64,000 nucleotides of DNA from JAGVSV01 sp040766135. Lineage in GTDB: Bacteria; Bacillota; Clostridia; Christensenellales; Aristaeellaceae. Where the stretch lies: the NCBI GenBank assembly GCA_040766135.1, contig JAXGRA010000003.1:62001-126000 (forward strand), written 5' to 3'. The translations under genes were made by a program, and so were the position numbers. The stretch's first letter is position 1. Every line of letters starts with the position of its first letter. The notes under the pieces are model-generated. The model was given only the letters and a program-made list of their open reading frames with translations, had not been told where the DNA came from and did no database searches. Of the stretch, positions 60,418-64,000 are shown piece after piece.

Positions 60418-62145
60418 ATGAACGTACAGGAACTATACCGCGCATGGTTAAAGGATTTTGCGGATGACGCGGCCACCGTGCAGGAGTTGACCGCCATCCG
60501 GGACAACCCGGCCGAGATTGAGGACAGATTTTATACCGACCTAAGCTTTGGCACTGCGGGCATGCGCGGCGTGCTGGGGGCGGGCACCAACCGCATGAAC
60601 CGCTACACCGTGCGCCGGGCAGCGGCCGGTATGGCCGATTATTTGCTGGAGCAGGACGCCGATGCCGCCGCGCAGCGCGGCGTGGTCATCGCCTATGACT
60701 CGCGCCGCATGAGCCCGGAATTTGCCGAGGACACGGCGCTGGTCATGGCCGCGCGCGGCGTGAAGGCGCTGCTGTTTGACGCGCTGCGGCCGGTGCCGGT
60801 GCTGTCCTTTGCCGTGCGGCATTTGAAAACCGCCGCCGGTGTGGTCATCACGGCCAGCCACAACCCGCCGGAGTACAACGGCTTCAAGGCCTACGGCCCC
60901 GACGGCGCGCAGTTGTCGCCGGAGTATGCCGCCGGCGTCACCCAGCACATCCAGGCGCTCAAATACAACGAGTGCCACCCCATGGACAGGCAGGAAGCGC
61001 TTGATAAGGGGCGGCTGCAGATCATCGGCAACAAGGAGGTGGACGATGACTACATCGCCATGCTGCTGACGCTGGTGGTCAACCCCAAGGTGTTAAAGGA
61101 ACAGGGGCCGAAGCTGAACATCGTGTACACGCCGCTGCATGGCTCCGGCCTGGTGCCGGTGCGCCGGGTACTGAAGGAAGTGGGCATCGGCAACGTGACC
61201 ATCGTCAAGGAGCAGGAGCTGCCCGACCCGGACTTTTCCACCGTGGAGGCGCCCAACCCCGAAAACCCCGATGCCTTTGAGCTGGCCATCCCGCTGGCTC
61301 GGCAGGTGGGCGCCAGCGTGATCTTCGGCACCGACCCGGACTGCGACCGCTTAGGCGTGTGCGTGCTGGACGGCGAGGGCACCTTCCGCACGCTGACGGG
61401 CAACCAGATCGGCGTGCTGCTGCTGCACCACATCCTGTCCTCCCGCAAGGCGGCGGGCACGCTGCCCACCAACGGCGCGTGCATCAAAAGCATCGTCACC
61501 ACCGAGCTTGCGCGCACCATCTGCGAGGACTATGGCGTGGAGCAGTTTGACGTGCTGACGGGCTTTAAGTTCATCGGCGAAAAGATGCAGCAGTTTGAGG
61601 ACACCGGCAGCCACACCTTCCTGTTTGGCTTTGAGGAAAGCTTCGGCTACCTGTCCAGCACCCATGTGCGCGACAAGGACGGCGTCAACGCCTCGCTGCT
61701 GATCGCCGAGGCCGCCTGCGCCTGCATGGCCGAGGGCATCACGCTGTACGACCGCTTGCAGCAGATCTTTGGCAAGTACGGGTATTACAGCGAGAAGGTG
61801 GTGTCCAAAACGCTGCCCGGCAAGGACGGCCTGACCGACATGCGCAACCTGATGGCGCGCCTGCGCCAGAACCCGCCCAGCAAGGCCGGGTCGCTCAACG
61901 TGTTGGCCGTGCGCGACTACAAGGCCGGCACGCGCACCGCCGGGGGCAAAACCGAGGCGCTGGACTGCCCCCCCAGCGATGTGCTGTACTACGAGCTGGA
62001 GGGCGGCAACTGGCTGTGCATGCGCCCCAGCGGCACAGAGCCCAAGATTAAATTATATGTCAATGCACGCTCCAAGGCCTCGATGGCCGAAGCCGATGCG
62101 CTGTGCGCGGAACTTCAGCAGGCCGGGGAAGCGTGGCTGGAATAA
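60418..62145 (+). CDS. Phosphoglucomutase/phosphomannomutase
   Basis: A 575-residue alpha-D-phosphohexomutase. The phosphoserine loop is TASHNPPEYNG near 145, the Mg site is GTDPDCDRLG near 305 (a Pro-Asp-Cys-Asp-Arg variant of the usual DGDGDR), the sugar loop is GFEESFGY near 405, and the phosphate loop is RPSGTEPKIKLY near the end. It interconverts glucose-6-P/glucose-1-P or mannose phosphates in the cytoplasm. The gene has its own promoter and is followed by an N-acetylglucosamine-kinase-like gene, pointing to hexose and amino-sugar phosphate metabolism. The Cys in the metal loop is worth noting. Confidence 0.92.
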   Translation: MNVQELYRAWLKDFADDAATVQELTAIRDNPAEIEDRFYTDLSFGTAGMRGVLGAGTNRMNRYTVRRAAAGMADYLLEQDADAAAQRGVVIAYDSRRMSPEFAEDTALVMAARGVKALLFDALRPVPVLSFAVRHLKTAAGVVITASHNPPEYNGFKAYGPDGAQLSPEYAAGVTQHIQALKYNECHPMDRQEALDKGRLQIIGNKEVDDDYIAMLLTLVVNPKVLKEQGPKLNIVYTPLHGSGLVPVRRVLKEVGIGNVTIVKEQELPDPDFSTVEAPNPENPDAFELAIPLARQVGASVIFGTDPDCDRLGVCVLDGEGTFRTLTGNQIGVLLLHHILSSRKAAGTLPTNGACIKSIVTTELARTICEDYGVEQFDVLTGFKFIGEKMQQFEDTGSHTFLFGFEESFGYLSSTHVRDKDGVNASLLIAEAACACMAEGITLYDRLQQIFGKYGYYSEKVVSKTLPGKDGLTDMRNLMARLRQNPPSKAGSLNVLAVRDYKAGTRTAGGKTEALDCPPSDVLYYELEGGNWLCMRPSGTEPKIKLYVNARSKASMAEADALCAELQQAGEAWLE

Positions 62146-62171
62146 AGGAACAAAAATAAAAAAGCGGAGGG

Positions 62172-63164
62172 ATGTCATTGGCCCTGTACCTGTCCGTTGA
62201 CGGCGGCGGCACCAAGTGTATCGCAGTGCTGTTTGATGAAAACCTCACCCTGCTGGGCAAGGGCCTGAGCGGCGGCATCAACACCACACAAAACTCCCCC
62301 GAAACAGCGCGCCAGCACATGGCGGAGTGCTTAGATCAGGCGCTGGAAAGCCATATGGGGCAGCCCCTGCACCTGACGTACCTGAACTTAGTGGGCGACC
62401 GCGTGATGATGGAGCAGCTGCTGCGCGAGCGTGTAGAAGTGAATGCCATCCATCATTTTTCGGAGCCGGGCGCCGCGCTGCTGGCCGGGATGCTGGCACA
62501 AGAGGGGCTGGTTGCCCACGCGGGCACGGGCTCCGACGCGTTCTGGGTGGGCGATATCCCGTCGCTCAAGGATATACCCTATGAGCGCGGCGGCGTGGTA
62601 GGCTCCTGGGGGCCCATCTTGGGCGACCAGGGCAGCGGCGCGTGGATCGGGCAGCAGGCGCTGCTGCACATCGTGCGCGCGGTGGATGGCTGGGACACGC
62701 CCACCCTGATGACCGACCTGCTGATGCAGGAATGGGGCCTCGCCCGCCCCTATGACATGGTGCCCAAGGTATACCGCAACCCCGCGCCCTTCCGGCTGGC
62801 GGCATCGCTGACCAAAATGGTGGGCCGTGCAGCGGATGCCGGGGATGAGCCGGCGCTGAATATCCTTGCGCAGGCCGGCATCCAGATGGCCGAGCAAACC
62901 GCCTGCCTGGTGCGCCGCCTGCCATATGTGGCCGCGCAAAAGCAGGTGCTGTGCGCCGGCGGGGCATGGAAATCACACATCCGCATGTTCACCGCCTTTG
63001 GCGAGCATCTGGCCAAATTAGGGGTCACGGCGCAGCCCGTCAAGCCCGCCTTTGACCCCGTGGCCGCAGGGCCGGTGCACACGGCCCTGGAACAGGGCCT
63101 GCCGCCTGAGCACGTGCGTTGCTTGGTGGCGCAGCACTTCCCCCACTTAGTTAACACTTGGTAG
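62172..63164 (+). CDS. BadF/NagK-type sugar kinase (probable N-acetylglucosamine kinase)
   Basis: A 330-residue ASKHA-fold kinase of the BadF/BcrAD/N-acetylglucosamine-kinase type. Phosphate 1 loop VDGGGTKCIAVLFD near 8, Asn in SGGINTTQNS, phosphate 2 loop HAGTGSDAFWVG near 115, GWGPILGDQGSG-like segment (SWGPILGDQGSGAWIG) near 140, and a late GGAWKS loop. It would phosphorylate an amino sugar at C6. GCGGAGGG lies before the ATG. A dispersed 155-bp element and a SIS-domain gene follow, consistent with amino-sugar use. Confidence 0.82.
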   Translation: MSLALYLSVDGGGTKCIAVLFDENLTLLGKGLSGGINTTQNSPETARQHMAECLDQALESHMGQPLHLTYLNLVGDRVMMEQLLRERVEVNAIHHFSEPGAALLAGMLAQEGLVAHAGTGSDAFWVGDIPSLKDIPYERGGVVGSWGPILGDQGSGAWIGQQALLHIVRAVDGWDTPTLMTDLLMQEWGLARPYDMVPKVYRNPAPFRLAASLTKMVGRAADAGDEPALNILAQAGIQMAEQTACLVRRLPYVAAQKQVLCAGGAWKSHIRMFTAFGEHLAKLGVTAQPVKPAFDPVAAGPVHTALEQGLPPEHVRCLVAQHFPHLVNTW

Positions 63165-63168
63165 CACC

Positions 63169-63324
63169 GATTCCAAACATTACCGCATCGTCGGGTCGGG
63201 TCTTTTGTCTCGCAGCTGTGTCGGCTGCTCGGTCAGCGTAGCGCTGCTACGCTTTCCCTCGACTGCTCCTTGCTGCAAGCCAAAATCCCTCTCCCCTTTG
63301 GATGCATTACTGTTTCTCATCAGT
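63169..63324 (-). repeat. Dispersed 155-bp element, copy Y
   Basis: Inverted copy of 49006-49160. It contains the hairpin AGCGTAGC-GCT-GCTACGCT and lies entirely between the sugar kinase and the SIS gene, ending 15 bp before the SIS start codon. Confidence 0.75.
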
Positions 63325-63339
63325 GCAAAAGGAGGATAT

Positions 63340-64000
63340 ATGAACGACGCAATCAATGCCTATCTCGATGAAGTAACCCGCACGCTGCAAACCGCCCGCG
63401 ACACGCAGCATGACGCGCTGCAACAGGGCGCGCGCATGATGGCCGATGCCGCGCTAAATGGACACAGCCTGTTTGCCTTTGGGTGCAGCCATGCCGGGCT
63501 GCTGGCGCTGGAGCTGTACTACCGCACCGGCGGCATGGCGCTGATCAACCCCATCCGCGCGCCGGGGCTGAACTTGGATGTAGACCCCGCCACCATGACC
63601 AGCCAGATGGAGCGGCTGCCGGGCTATGGGCGGGTCATTGTGGATCACCAGCCCATCAAGGCCGGGGATGTGGTGATCATTCACTCGGTGTCCGGGCGCA
63701 ACCCGGTGCCGGTGGACGTGGCGCTGCGCGTGCGCGAGCTGGGCGGCAAGGTCATCGCATTGACCAGCATGGCGTACACCACCGGCGTATCCTCGCGCCA
63801 TCCCTCGGGGCAAAACCTGTACCAGGTGGCCGACATTGTGATTGACAACTGCGGCTGCCCCGGCGACGGCGCGGTGACGCTGCCCGGCCTGCAGGAAAAG
63901 GTGGGGCCCACCTCCACCGCGGTGGGCGCGGCGCTGCTCAACGCCATGATGACGCAGGCCGTTCAATATATGTTAGAGGCCGGGGCCACGCCGCCGGTGT
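63340..64000 (+). CDS. SIS-domain phosphosugar-binding protein (3' end beyond window)
   Basis: The first 220 residues of a SIS-domain protein. A helical start (NDAINAYLDEVTRTLQ) leads into the sugar isomerase fold: LFAFGCSHAGLLALELYYR near 45-65, VVIIHSVSGRNPVPVDVAL near 110-125 and VIALTSMAYTTGVSSRHPSG near 140-160, with the phosphosugar-binding Ser residues. It is typical of uncharacterised sugar isomerase-domain proteins near N-acetylglucosamine kinases and may isomerise or sense an amino-sugar phosphate. AAAAGGAGG precedes the ATG. The C-terminus is cut by the window edge. Confidence 0.85.
   Translation, partial: MNDAINAYLDEVTRTLQTARDTQHDALQQGARMMADAALNGHSLFAFGCSHAGLLALELYYRTGGMALINPIRAPGLNLDVDPATMTSQMERLPGYGRVIVDHQPIKAGDVVIIHSVSGRNPVPVDVALRVRELGGKVIALTSMAYTTGVSSRHPSGQNLYQVADIVIDNCGCPGDGAVTLPGLQEKVGPTSTAVGAALLNAMMTQAVQYMLEAGATPPV

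Overview
The window looks like chromosome from an anaerobic, gut-type member of the Bacillota (class Clostridia). The evidence is strong AGGAGG-type ribosome binding sites, a stand-alone AddA, a DivIC-type divisome protein, DegV, Lpl-type sugar ABC permeases, CcsA/CcsB (system II) cytochrome c maturation and M42 peptidases. No rRNA, tRNA or CRISPR array was recognised. Most of 8.2-47.5 kb and 55-64 kb is GC-rich and tightly packed. The stretches 0-8.2 kb, 37.4-40.9 kb and 47.5-55 kb are clearly more AT-rich and carry insertion sequences, repeats, gene remnants and genes of unknown function, so they look acquired or rearranged.

Layout. 0-0.85 kb: two overlapping DUF4230 genes. 0.93-4.2 kb: two tandem copies (A, B) of a 1.62-kb D,D35E insertion sequence; a third, inverted copy (C) lies at 37.5-39.1 kb. 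4.4-8.2 kb: CcsA/CcsB divergent from a secreted triheme cytochrome fused to a sulfite-oxidase-like molybdopterin domain. 8.2-18.2 kb: a membrane protein, a radical SAM-DegV pair, a response regulator/histidine kinase pair divergent from a large ABC ATPase-permease, a Nudix remnant, a methyltransferase and an acetyltransferase. A 15-bp motif occurs upstream of the radical SAM, regulator and transporter transcription units and suggests one regulon. 18.2-25.7 kb: an operon of three M42 aminopeptidases ending in a compact alanyl-tRNA synthetase, divergent from divIC, a Ppx/GppA phosphatase and dinB. 25.7-33.8 kb: a catabolic cluster (AraC regulator, quinone oxidoreductase, diverged type I dehydroquinase-like enzyme, two SDRs, Lpl-type importer). 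33.8-37.3 kb: polar amino acid importer plus M20 peptidase. 39.2-47.5 kb: three small genes, a LolD/FtsX-type exporter and addA.

47.5-55 kb is a variable region. It holds a VOC protein, a RhuM-like remnant, five arrays of a 9-bp minisatellite, a toxin-antitoxin-like pair (XRE regulator plus nucleotidyltransferase) flanked by about 205-bp direct repeats that each carry the same palindrome, an aldo/keto reductase with a replaced N-terminus, and an AT-rich operon of three unrecognised proteins.

55.1-60.3 kb is a compact, intact block of phage-derived genes (portal, scaffold, capsid, adaptor, stopper, tail protein, endolysin, holin). No terminase, tape measure, integrase or repressor is visible anywhere in the window. 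The block is preceded by four TGTCA repeats at exact 10-bp spacing and followed by a terminator. It is the best candidate here for a domesticated or previously undescribed particle-and-lysis system. 60.4-64 kb: a phosphohexomutase, an N-acetylglucosamine-kinase-like protein and a SIS-domain protein, probably for amino-sugar metabolism.
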